A stretch of 64,000 bases of DNA, from NCBI GenBank assembly GCA_029378245.1, contig JARKIF010000045.1, positions 124,001-188,000 on the forward strand, given 5' to 3'. The notes below the pieces were generated by a model. It was not told where the DNA came from, made no database searches, and was given only the letters and a program-made list of their open reading frames with translations. Of this stretch, positions 44,830 to 55,808 are shown piece after piece; position 1 is the stretch's first letter; the number at the start of each line of letters is the position of its first letter. A program made the translations under genes and the position numbers. The stretch comes from Roridomyces roridus. Taxonomy: Eukaryota > Basidiomycota > Agaricomycetes > Agaricales > Mycenaceae.

Positions 44830-45432
44830 TCAAACTCGCCGATATTTGTTCCTAATCAGCGGCATTGGTGACTTCTCTCCCAGTAGCTTTGCAATTGTGT
44901 GGCATTTTCTACCTCCTTCAAAACCTTCCAATAACAACATGCAATGTTGAATCTCAACAGCAGTGAGCAATGGTGCATTCAACCCAGCACGTAGGGCTTT
45001 GGAACTCAAAATCATACACGCTGCTGTGCATTGGTGGGCGTGGAAGTCGCCACGCAGATGAACAGCCATTTTCATTGTGGTGGCAGACTCTCTCGAGGAC
45101 ATATTCACATGCCGAGTAGTCATGTTCCTCAGACGATTCAACGGAACCTTATGATTTGTAATGAGAGAGTGTACAACAGCGGTTTTTTCATTGTCAGTAA
45201 GACGAACAAAAACATTATCGGAATTCATAATATCAAACATCTCCGGATGAGATGGGTTGGCAACTTGCGAACAAGAAGCCAGAGACGCCGCTCGCGTACG
45301 AGCGGCTACAACGCTGATGCCTCGCGTACTTGGCATCAGCGAGGGGGCATGTAGCACACCGGGTCCACTCACAGACACCGATATGATGGAGAATGCCCCA
45401 GCGGGCGGGGAAACTGAATTCCCGCTAATCAC
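44830..45432 (-). CDS. Hypothetical protein, 200 aa
   Basis: A single open frame from 45432 to 44830. The N-terminal third is Ser/Ala-rich (SVSVSGPGVL, VVAARTRAASL); the rest looks like a folded domain with LTDNEKTAVVHSLITNH and LRGDFHAHQCTAACMILSS. Cys and His are frequent in the second half but form no pattern I recognise. No splice sites are needed. It could be a real single-exon gene or part of an unknown mobile element. The region up to 45972 holds only a short lysine-rich plus-strand frame (45554-45763). Confidence 0.4.
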   Translation of the reverse strand: MISGNSVSPPAGAFSIISVSVSGPGVLHAPSLMPSTRGISVVAARTRAASLASCSQVANPSHPEMFDIMNSDNVFVRLTDNEKTAVVHSLITNHKVPLNRLRNMTTRHVNMSSRESATTMKMAVHLRGDFHAHQCTAACMILSSKALRAGLNAPLLTAVEIQHCMLLLEGFEGGRKCHTIAKLLGEKSPMPLIRNKYRRV

Positions 45433-45972
45433 AGGTGGGGAGACTGAGGTTGATTATCAGTGCCACTCCATTGCCTCGCCCCATATTCGTGGATTAGAGC
45501 CATGACTCATACCTTAGGACACATATTTATGCAATTTGGATGACAATTCATAAATGATGGACAGCACGAAAGCCAAGATACCCTGGGTAGCCAAACCTAA
45601 AGGTTCAGCAATTACCCGAAAAGGAACTAATCCCAACACCGACACTGACGTTATCGAAAAAGTGCGACCCCATTCTTGCGGGAAAACGGCCGATAAAGCC
45701 GAGCTTAAAAATAAATTTTTGAGACTCGGAACTCCGGAGAGAGTCTTCCCGGCTGCGTGGTAATCCTCATTGATGGCTTTCTCAGGACTTCATCACTGCT
45801 GGTAACTCATTTTTTAAAGTCGTGTAAATAATTCTTATTCTCAGATTTGTTCCTCCATTTCTCAAGCTCGTGCGACATCCAGGCTCCTCGCGGGCGTATC
45901 TCGTTGAAGCCCAATTCCCGAACCACATTTTTTAAACACGCCAGATGGGGAGTCCTAGTGGGACATCCTTCG

Positions 45973-48674
45973 TCAAGGTCTGGGGGGATTTGACTTGCGC
46001 CTTTCGCTCTCCTCGAAGTAGCCTGTCCAGCGATCAATTAACTCGCTCGGGCATCCATCGTAGGCCTGCAAAATCTAAGCGATCATCCACTGTGTGCTGA
46101 AATAAAAGGACCTTCAGCCCAGCCAAGATGACGGAAAAATCTTCCGGTTGCAAAGCAGGGCCTGGATTCGCTGCAATCTGAGCGGTGGGAGGAACTAACT
46201 CGCAGAGTTCATTGAACACCTCTGCGTCTGAGAGTTGGGTTGCAATGAGACGACCCCATTTGTGATCCATCTCCATGTGGTTCCTACATACCACGGCAAG
46301 TTAGGAAATTGGACCGCTTGAAAAGACAACGTACAGGATCGTTGTTTGCAGTTCACCCTCGTTAATCTTCTTCAAGAGTCGAATAAAACCAAGGGCAATA
46401 TCCTTGGCGGCCTTGGGGTTAGGCTTCACCTGATTCGTGGAGTACGCAGGCTGGTGGGCCGAGCACTTGCTATCGATGTCTACGATGGGCCGTATGTGCC
46501 ACACTGAGGTGATGATGTCCTCCCAGGATAGGTCGAGGAGCACGCGGGTCTTGTATAGCAGTCCGCCACGTTCAGACAACGAACTCTCACCAATCAGGTG
46601 GGCGACTCCCATTATCCGCTCCAATTGTGGTTTTCGTAGGAGTAGGTTCTGGAGAGCTTCTTGGACTGCCTCAGAGTGCGAGCGGCGGATAAACTCGAAC
46701 AAGGAGAAATGATACATGGATTCTATGCGTTGCCAGAGGACGATAAGGTCTTTTGGTGCGCCACGGACAATCTACATCGATATGCTTCAGTTCTGAGACG
46801 GGGGAAGAATTGCTCAAGTTACTTTAAGCCACGAAATCAGCTTGTCCGCACGCGAATAGATGAACCAGTTTGGCAAGTGGTGGAAGACAAAGTCGAGGTT
46901 GACACCTTGGATCCAAGGCAGGAGCTCTGCAGCGCCGATAAAGTGTGGTTCAATAGACGTGATAAGGTCTATCCACCCGGTGAGTCTCCTAAACAGATCC
47001 TACTTGTCATCAATACGATTGTACGATGCGTCTGAGACTTACCGAGCGACGTGATGATGCTCTGGCACCTGCGTGCACGACATTGCTTTCAAAACCCCAC
47101 GCGCCAAGTCGATGCGATGTTGAACACCACCGACACAGAGCAACCCCGACCTCGTCTTGTTCTGCATAAAATCCAGAAACGACGCGTGTGTAGCCCGCAC
47201 AGGACAGTCCTCATCGCCAATTTCCAGCAGAGAGTGCAAGTTGCGTAATATGAGTCGGACATCGCCAGACCGGTAACCAAAAAGCTGCTCGATGTGGCGT
47301 GGGGATAAGTCCCAACGCGCAGCGATAACGGAGAGGATGCCAAGAAGCTGGGGCCGGCACCTCCTAGGAACTTGTTCGAGAATTTGGATGTAAAGTTTAT
47401 CGAGACTGCCGAACGGGTAGTCCTCGGAGTCGGGAGTCGGGTTCAGGACGATCTGAAGTTGATCGGTAGGCCTGAACTGCTTGTCGTCAATGAATTTGAT
47501 GACTGTGGCCACGAAGATGAAGTAGCCAGACGAATGATCTACCAAGATCTGAATTATATCAGACGAGGGCCAGGGAAGGGGAACGTCTGCCATTGTTTCG
47601 TAGTGTTGGCCATGGATGCGAGAGAACTCCGTCCTGAGAAAATTTTCGACGTCCTTGAACGACTGTTCGATGTTTACTGAGTCTAGGCCGTGGAATGAGG
47701 GGTCATTGAATATTTCTTGGATTTCCGGCTCTGGACGGCTAGCGATGATGATTTTTGACGGGTAGGGCGTGCTCGCAAAAGATGTGCTGGATGGAGCGCA
47801 ATATCTCTCGCTGAACCGGCGAGCCATCGCACTCGTCCAATCCATCAACGAGGAGTATACGAGGTGGCATAGATGTGGAGTCGGTGATTCGTCGGCAGGG
47901 TTCAACGAGTAGCTCCCTCAGCTGGGAAGCGATGGAGGTTCCTACAAGTAACGGTTTTCTTCGTATCGATTCCAAGATCAGCGCCTTGGCTGCATGGAAG
48001 AAGAGAGCCAGCTGGTACGCGAGTGTAGCGAATAGCACTCTGGCGTTGCCTCGAGTCGAATGACCTCTCTTGAAAAAGAAAGTGCCTCCAAGGTTTCCCG
48101 CCTCCTCCAGGCGCTGAGACAGTGTTTGCATGATTGCAGATTTCCCAGCTCCCGCAGGACCGTGGAGCCAGACAACCCGGATCTCTGGGTCGAGCAAACG
48201 GTCTCGTAGCGTCTCCAGGAGCCCGATACGTGTTTCTGGATGGCATCGCGGCTGCGGAAAGCTTTCGGCGGAGTTGTACAAGGCTTCCAACGCAGCGTGT
48301 CGGTGTAGGGTGTCAAGAGCTTAGGGGCAAACTCAGTTGTGAAAGCCACGTCCTGGAATGGCGTACCCGTATCTCTTGCATTAACATTGGGCGTCGTGAT
48401 ATATATTGGAGCAGTATCTGCAATGGTCATCAAGAATAGTCTCGGACGCGAGAGAAAGCCACTGACTGTAAGCCATGCCTCCGTCAATCTCCCTGGGTAG
48501 TCTCCCAAACCCGGTGGTTGAGCCCTCCGAGGACTGCTCATCCGTCGTCCCAGCGTGCTGCAGGTCGGCATAGTCCTGCACCAAGAGCTGCCGATGAATG
48601 CCGAGATTCACGTCCCCCGAGACATTGTAGAAGTTTCCATCGCTGATTAGCAGTCCGTTGCAGTTGTTGAACAT
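45973..48674 (-). pseudogene. NACHT-domain NTPase gene with one 1-nt frameshift
   Basis: Exon 1 48467-48674 (MFNNCNGLLISDGNFYNVSG), exon 2 48367-48417, exon 3 48319-47043, then further exons ending GCPSELIDRWTGYFEE with stop at 45973-45975. Walker A is GPAGAGKS and Walker B LLVDGLDECDG. The frame breaks once, in the A5 run at 47752-47756 (minus strand), where the paralogue reads VKNFVASRPEP and this copy needs one A fewer to read SKIIIASRPEPE. All other junctions are in phase. It is paralogous over its whole length to 3495-5943, with the main internal intron at the same position and phase. It is either a very young pseudogene or an intact gene with an assembly error. Confidence 0.88.
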
Positions 48675-49687
48675 ACAAGGAGACAACTGGGTCGAAGAGC
48701 ACACTGGTGGTCGTGTGAGGGAGCAGTCCGGAGAGGATTCGGACGTTGACGTGGCTATCCAAGTTGGCAGTGCTGCACAGCTTCAGTCCGGGGTTCAGGA
48801 GCAATAATTATCCGTTCTTTAAGATTATGGCTCCTTTTCGTTTGGTCTTTGATTCTTCTGTCCCCATTCGTGCGAAACTCCTTTTATTTCTCTCCCTCAT
48901 CTGGCGTGGTAGCCAATGGTCTCGCTCGAGATCTATGTGCATTTTTCTCATGAAGAACCACGACTCAACAGCGTTTCAACAGCATTTTAGTCCACCTGCC
49001 GCCGGCTTGAGGCAACGTATACATGCCGAGAGTTGTAGTGTTCATCTTTATCTCACAGTAATCATCCCAAATTCGGCTCCCTTCTCTGAATTGACCTGCC
49101 TCATGTTGTTCAACAGCCTTTACACTGCTCCGTGGAACCCGGTGGACTTCTGACACGGAATTCGGCACTGAACGCGCGTGCTCGGGCTCCGGGCCGGCCC
49201 ACATCCTGGCCACCTATTTAACAACAGCCCACGCCATCGTTTTCCAATCGACACCCCGAATACAAGCATCTCATTGTTCTCTAGGCGTTTCAACACTCAC
49301 TTTCTGATCTTGAGCTTCCCCGAGTCTGGATCAATTGAATTCATCGTTGACTGCGCTGTCGAGCTCTTTGCCTGTCTGTCTCTTTGCGTCGACTTCTCTG
49401 CCCCTGACATGACACTGGGCCCCGGCTACTTCTCCTCCACGTGCGGTTGAAACTCGCAACGGTTCCAGTATCTCGGCCCGCGGACCGCCGGCTTCAACTT
49501 TGCAGCGACCTTGCCTCGAATCATTTGTCGCTGCCGACCCAAGACGGTGGGGTCTCGGATGGTGACCAGCCCGACAACGCATCACAAGTTGAACCGCAGG
49601 CTTCTGACCACAATACAATCACAAGACCCAGCCCGCAGTCTCATTGAACTCCCGGTCCTTCGAGTCGACTACAGCGCCGATCCGCCA
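48675..49687. other. Upstream of NACHT gene 2, nothing recognised
   Basis: A plus-strand frame at 48746-49153 lacks motifs. This contains the promoter side of the minus-strand NACHT gene. Confidence 0.4.
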
Positions 49688-49690
49688 CTT

Positions 49691-50738
49691 CACTGCATTC
49701 CGCGGGCTTGTAGGCACAGCCTGTGCCTAGGGGTGTAGGCACAGTTGGGCACATTTAAGGTTAGACTCAGCTGAGTTCAATGAATATACCTGTTCCTACC
49801 GAGTCGTGGCTCAGTCCCGTTGTTGTAAATGTCCGCAGAGTTGTCAGGCGCGCTCTGGTGAGTTGACAGAACATGAGAAATTCATTTGACATCGATCTGA
49901 CTGTCATGGGAGCGTGCCACGGCGATCTCTGCCCGCGTGGCTATTTTATGTCATTTGATATGCCCTTCCTGTCCGGACAATGTGATTTTGGTCGGAGTTG
50001 GATGGCCGAACGGTAGTACCTTGATATCTTTTTGGCAGCATCAGGTTGCTGTTTCTGTAATAGGGATGAAGGGATGAAGTAGGCTTTTGACTGCAATTCT
50101 GTAATCTGTATTTCAAATTATCGTAGGGATCAATCTTACTTTCGGTCACCCATCTCTGCCCACGCTTTCTTCACCTCCTCAGGCCTCAGCGCTCAACTCA
50201 GTCTTCACCAATTCACCGCTCATGACTGGGAAACCATCCAACGGCAACAAGCTTCCCTGGCAGCGCGACGTAGCCGCGGAGGATCAGTGCGCACCGAATC
50301 GCCCTAGCACCAATTCTTCCGAGGCGCCGCCCGTCTACTGCAGTTTCTCGTGGATCCTCCGCCATTCCCGCGCGCTCCAGAGCTTCAGTTCTCGCAGGAC
50401 GCGGACGTGCATCGTCTCGGTCTGGTTGTCGGGTTGACCCCGAGGGCCGCAGTGTCGGAGACTCGGAGATCATGAATAAACTTTGAGTGCTCTCACACTG
50501 TCTTTGTAGTGTATGGTTTCACGGCCGAGGCGTGCGTCGTTGAGAGGCTGGGGAGGAGGCCAGAAGGCAAGGCACAGTTGGCAGTGGGGATAGGCTCAGC
50601 GTAGGCAGAGGGTCGGAACACTTAGGCATAGTTTCAATTTTTTCGCTTAGGCACAGCCCAAAATGATGTGCCTAATGCGGTTGGCACATGTCGGTAACGC
50701 TAGGCACAGCCATGCCTACGCGGGTGCGGAATGCAGTG
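49691..50738. mobile_element. CACTA-like non-autonomous element (1,048 bp)
   Basis: The TIRs are CACTGCATTCCGC at the left and the exact complement at the right, flanked by the 3-bp direct repeat CTT (49688-49690 and 50739-50741). Just inside both ends the motif TAGGCACAG occurs repeatedly in both orientations (49711-49755 and 50570-50720). Termini CACTA/CACTG, a 3-bp duplication and subterminal repeats are characteristic of CACTA transposons. No transposase is encoded. Confidence 0.8.
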
Positions 50739-50741
50739 CTT

Positions 50742-52769
50742 TTCGCCCCTTCTTTCCGCACCATTCCCATGGTGGCACCCTCGGCGTTGACGAGCAGATC
50801 CAATGTAGCAGGCGGCTGCTTCGTAATTTCTCTAGATGATTGCCAGTGATCATTCCTTACTGTACATAGGGCTCGAGTCTTACTTGGAATTGTGTTTGTT
50901 CGAATAAAAACTTCCAGAGCGAAGCGGAGGAATGCCTTGTAGTTCAGTCACAATTTGATAGTGATACGCAAGGATTCGGTGTAGAAATGCCTAGATGTCC
51001 GCATTTCGTTCCAAGAAGACGGGTACTTAGATGTGAAACTTGAAATAGGAGAATTGAACTTCGGAACCACTGGAACGGAATGCATCCAACAAATCTAATC
51101 CCCAGAAAACTAACAACTCACCTCATAAACACATGGGATACATTCTTGGCAAGGCAGCCCACGCGGAACGTTAACAGAGGTAAAACTGACGGACTTCTTC
51201 GTTTTTTTTTTCAGGGCCGCGAGTCGCGACTTCCCATACAATTCTCATCTTGCATCGTTGGATTTCCGAGATCGCCTGAGCACCGAAATCCACGAGGGTC
51301 GTCCTATTACCCGCCGTGGCAGAATCAGAGGAAGCATCTACCGACGACTCGGATGCCCGCTCGAATATCTCGCGGAAGGAGAACGTCCGAGGATCGCGAC
51401 GAGGTTTGATGAGGTTACAATGGAGCTGCTTTGATTTGAGCTGAGATTGAACATGAAACAAAGAGAAGACGAACGACTGAAGGCCGTGCAGCCTTGTTGC
51501 CGGAATTTCTGACTGACAAGATCTACGCCGAAAAATGTGCAGGCATGAGATGCCCACAGTAGCATAATGCAAGTACACGCACTGAGTATCCGTATGATCT
51601 TCTGGCGATCTTAGATTCCTACCCAGTTTCGTTCCTTTAAGATACAACACCCCCGCCTGCTGGAATCTCAGGCGCCAGAGAACGCAGAAGGTGGACTGCA
51701 GCAGAATATAGAATCTTGTGTGCCATTGCTCCCCGTCCGCAGATGGAAACGACATGACACCGAGCGTACGCAAAGTATAGCCACGAGGATGGATCGGTCG
51801 AGGGCTTCGATGAGAGACGTGGTACCGGCAGGACGCAGGAGAGAGTCGTGGAATTGATATATTCGGTCTCGAAGCCCTGGGTGATGTCCCTGGAGAAAAG
51901 TCAAGTCGTAACCGGACAGAATTGGGCGAGACTGACCAAGATATAAAGAACTACGGGTCCGAATGAAAGCAAGTCGAGACTCGAGGTCGGAGGAAGAACC
52001 TCCAGTGCGTGGTTTTTGATTCACTCTAAATACGAGCACAATGCCGGATTCCGATTCACATGTATCCCTGTGTAGGTGAGCCGAATCGAAACGGGAACAT
52101 GGAGTCTAGAAGAAAGCCGCGGGGGACCAAACAATCACAAGTAAACACGTCCATCTGTCCCAAAGAGGCAATTTATAGATGAGTAGAAGCAGATTGAGCA
52201 AGTAGATGAAGCACGGTATGAATTGCCTGCATAACGTACCATGTACATGTACGCAGGACGCTGAATCATACGGAGCCTGTCCGTTCGCCCATCGCATCAC
52301 GTACTGATTTGTACAGCTTCATCTGACCCTCCCTCGATCTTCACCGGCGGCGGGCTGCCTCCACCCTCACGCCCGCCTCCGCATCCCACCCCTCCTCTCC
52401 CTTCATCTCTTCCAGCCTGGCGCGCCTCGTCCTCATGGGTCATAGACAAGGTACGGCGAATCGCACCGCGTCCACCCCGGTCAGGGTTACCCCGGTGGGC
52501 GTAAAGGACGCGAAGAGTGAGGAGCGGCGTGGACAGGCCACGGAGATATTCCCGTAGCAAGTAGGAGTAGTCCTAAAAGAAGGTATCAGTATCACGTCGT
52601 CTGTATACCGGCGGAGAAAGAACATACTCAGTTGCGGGTGAAGCATCCATCTGGATACAGGAGGACAATGGATTCAGAGGTGCCGAACCATGGTCCCACT
52701 CACGTCCTGAGGCAGCTTCCCCGCCAGCGGGCGTCTACAGACAGTGTTAGGCAAGTAGACAGACGGAGG
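50742..52769. other. Possible unrecognised minus-strand genes
   Basis: Minus frames at 52039-51668 and 51773-51171 may be exons of one gene; the second contains FSFREIFERASESSVDASSD. Another at 52560-52297 reads LREYLRGLSTPLLTLRVLY followed by a glycine-rich tail, with a plausible upstream exon near 52650. No family could be named. Confidence 0.3.
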
Positions 52770-54212
52770 GCATGCGACAGTTTGCTTACCTCTTCGATCC
52801 TTGACGTTCGTCACCTCCGCGACGATGGACGTCGAGTCCTATACACAGCCAATCGGGCCTCAATGTCCATCTGGCATCAACAGCACTCCACCACTGGGTG
52901 CGTCCGTGAGCTTACGTTGGCGCTTCAGACGGAGTAACCTCCCCCAGCGAACCCCAAGCTCGCTGGCGTTGCGCTGCGTTGCCGTGGTGGGTAGCAGACA
53001 TTTGCGGTGCCATCATACTGCATCGGAAGGATGACGAGTCTGGATGTGCGCACGATGAGCTTGAGTAGGCATCAGCAAGACAGAACGAGGAGAGCTGCAG
53101 CTACATACACACCTCGACGACCCAAGTGATTTCCGTCGCACGCTTGCAACGTCTGGTAAGACCCCTCCTCGCCCACTAGGGCGTCCTCTGCGTGGATGAC
53201 CCGCAGCGTACATGGACATGGTGCCGGATACCTTGATCGTACGTCAGAAAAATAGAACGATGGGAGCTGACGCCAACGACGCACCTCGTTATCTACAATC
53301 GGTCGCTGTCTGCATCCTTCCGCTGCGGCGACTTTGCGCCGCTCCTCGTGTTCTGGGCGTCGAGTACGAGACCGCAGCGTCGATAGGCCCGACAAATGGA
53401 GGATGACGAGAAGGGAGGGCAGCCCGCGAGGCAAGATGAGCATGCCAATAGGGCGAGAAGGACGAACGGCAGGGGTCTGAGCGCCTCAACCCAAATGAGA
53501 CCGGTGCCTGGCCATCGGCATCGTCATCCACCTCGTGCGTGACGGGCAGTAGAGCCACGAGAGTGCGCCGCGTTGTTGGATGTCAGCGACCGGAGCGATG
53601 ACGAATGTCGGCTGTGGAGGATGTCGAGTCACTCGCCACCGCCAGATCAAGCTGACCGGCGCCCTCGTCCACTTCGGCATGCTCACGAGGGACAGTAGGA
53701 CCTTGAGAGGAGTTTGATGGGTGGCATCGCACGCATGGGAGTCGTGGATGATGTGGGGCGCGGAGTGAATGGCGAGCCTAGGAAGCCCGAGAGCACGTGG
53801 GCTGAAGGGAGGTAGGGTTGCATGCGATACGATGGAAACAGCCTGGTGGATTCCAGACGCTAAATCGCTGTGGATTGAGAATGCTTGACGAGGCAGTGCT
53901 GTATAAGAACACGAACCGAAAGATGATTCTAATCCCGATGATCCCCGTTGTCAACGTCGGGGAGGAGCAGTGGCCATAGAGACGGATAGCGTCGACATCG
54001 AGGAGCATCGTGGCATCCGGGAGGGCGGCGAGGACAAAAGGCGGATCAGCGAATGCCGTAACACTCGTGACTAGCGACTTGTGACTTGACCCGACCACCG
54101 ACGTTCTACTCGGCGTTCGTTCGTCTTCCGACCTTCAACTCCGGCACTGTGCCTTCGACAGCGGGCCTCGACTCTCGCCCTCGACTGCGTGAATGAAGGA
54201 TCGATTGTACGG

Positions 54213-54954
54213 CATCAGGAAAACTGGAGGACACTGCATAGTGCTGGAGAGCTCTGTATAGTGCCATAGTGTCCATAGCTACATGCCCGCTATGCAGCAT
54301 TATGCAGCACTATGCAGTGGCAGTTTGCCGACGCTTATTTCTGACAGTTCCAAAATCAATCCAAAATTGGTTTCCTCCTCTGCATTCCGGCACCACACAA
54401 TCTGACGCAATAACGGAGAAGAAGCCAAAATAAAATCATGTATTCCACTATCTACTACACTGAGGAGGCCGATTCCACCGAAAGCTACACAACAGTGGCA
54501 GTCAACGCACCGGTACCATGGCACGCACCGCCGACTTGAAAGACACGCCAACATCGACGTCGTCATTTGGATGCGATGTCGCGCGTCCCGTGCTCAACGA
54601 CGAGCCCTAGAAGCTGGTTATATAAGGTCAGTACATACTCGCCAACGGTGGATGCCAGCGGACGAACTTGGAACACGGGAGGCAGCGTCCGACCAGTGGG
54701 GTCAAGCTTGAGGGAAAAGGTTCATGGTTCGGCAAGTGGGGAGAGGCTGGAGGGGAGACGGGAGAGGGAGGGGTGGCCCACGAACGCGCCGTTTAAATGG
54801 ATGCCAGCCGGTGTCAAAGGGACTCCTTGGAAACGGACAAGTACATCAAGCGATAGAGATGCGAGAGCAATCCATAGTGCCCATAGTACTATGCAGTACT
54901 ATGGGCACTATGGCACTAGCGCCGAGCTATGGCTCGCTTACTGTTTTCCTGATG
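54213..54954. mobile_element. CATCAG-family TIR element 2 (742 bp)
   Basis: The TIRs are 12-bp perfect, CATCAGGAAAAC and its complement, with GG on both sides (54211-54212 and 54955-54956). The uninterrupted R1 copy A confirms both ends. The interior has many CATAGTGC/GCACTATG motifs near both ends and no transposase. Confidence 0.88.
54872..54913. repeat. Perfect palindrome, 19-bp arms, 4-nt loop
   Basis: CCATAGTGCCCATAGTACT, loop ATGC, then the exact complement. It lies in the right subterminal part of TIR element 2. Confidence 0.93.
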
Positions 54955-55001
54955 GGATCCGGGGGCGGATGATCAAGTAGCATGAAAATGTGCGTTCTCG
55001 G

Positions 55002-55352
55002 CATCAGCCTTTTGACAGTTTACTTGGCACTTTATGGCACTTTTCCGCTTGCCACGAGCTCGGCAAAAGTGAAAAGTGGCAAAGTCCACATTTCAGCTCC
55101 CTCAAACATAGGCTTGGACAGACCATGTAGCTATCTGAATGAAATATGAGTTGAAAGGTCACAGAATATCAAAATGTGCGGGAGGTCTCGGCAAGGAGAG
55201 AGCCGCAACAGCGGCATTAATTCCGCGTTGCCGGGGACTTTTTCGGAAATCACACCTGGCTTTTCACTTGTCGACTTTAGCACTTTTCGGCACTTTTCCG
55301 GCTATTTTTTGGCGTGGAAAAGTGTCAAAAGTAAATTGCAGGAAGTCTGATG
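55002..55352. mobile_element. CATCAG-family TIR element 3 (351 bp)
   Basis: It ends CATCAG...CTGATG with GG on both sides (55000-55001 and 55353-55354). Inside, a second imperfect inverted repeat (TTTACTT...AAGTAAA) and GCACTTTTC motifs occur near both ends. The shared TIR is short (6 bp), so family membership relies on the hexamer, the 2-bp flank and the clean empty site in R1 copy A. Confidence 0.7.
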
Positions 55353-55808
55353 GGCCCGTTGACGCGTTTTCCCCGATACTTTCAGATCCAAGGTATCATC
55401 ATGAGACTAACTGGTCACGATTCCCGCCCTCGAATACATCTGCGTGTGCTGTGATCTACGAGCGCGGGCTTCTGGGAAACGGACGCGTTGGAGGCGGGGA
55501 ACGGAGGGAGAGCACTGTGAATGTGAGGTTTATGAGCGTGGGGTGTATTGATGTGCCGGAGCCTGATGTAGGGATAAAGGCGAAGAAGATTGATAGGCTT
55601 GTGAGAGAGAGGGTGAGGTGATCGTCGAAGGGATCGAAGACGATTGGAACGATCTGATACAGAGATTCTAGTGTGTATTTATCACACGGCAGCTCCATCT
55701 GCGGGCTTTCGATTCCACCGTACGGAATTCCGTGGCAACTCCAGCCTGGGGACGTTCGAAAAATGCGCAAGGGAGACTTTCAGTTCGAAATAATTACTCG
55801 CTGCCTAT

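Larger units (their letters stand above)
52770..55410. repeat. Dispersed repeat R1, copy B, with two insertions
   Basis: It aligns with 1-1610 in the same orientation. It is interrupted by TIR elements at 54213-54954 and 55002-55352, each removable to give sequence matching copy A: GATTGTAC then GG then GATCCGGGGG against GATTGTACTGAGTCGGGG, and GTTCTCGG then GCCCGTTGACGCG against GTCCTGCACCCGTTGACGC. Copy A also has sequence near 1096-1440 that copy B lacks, so the copies have changed independently. Confidence 0.85.
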
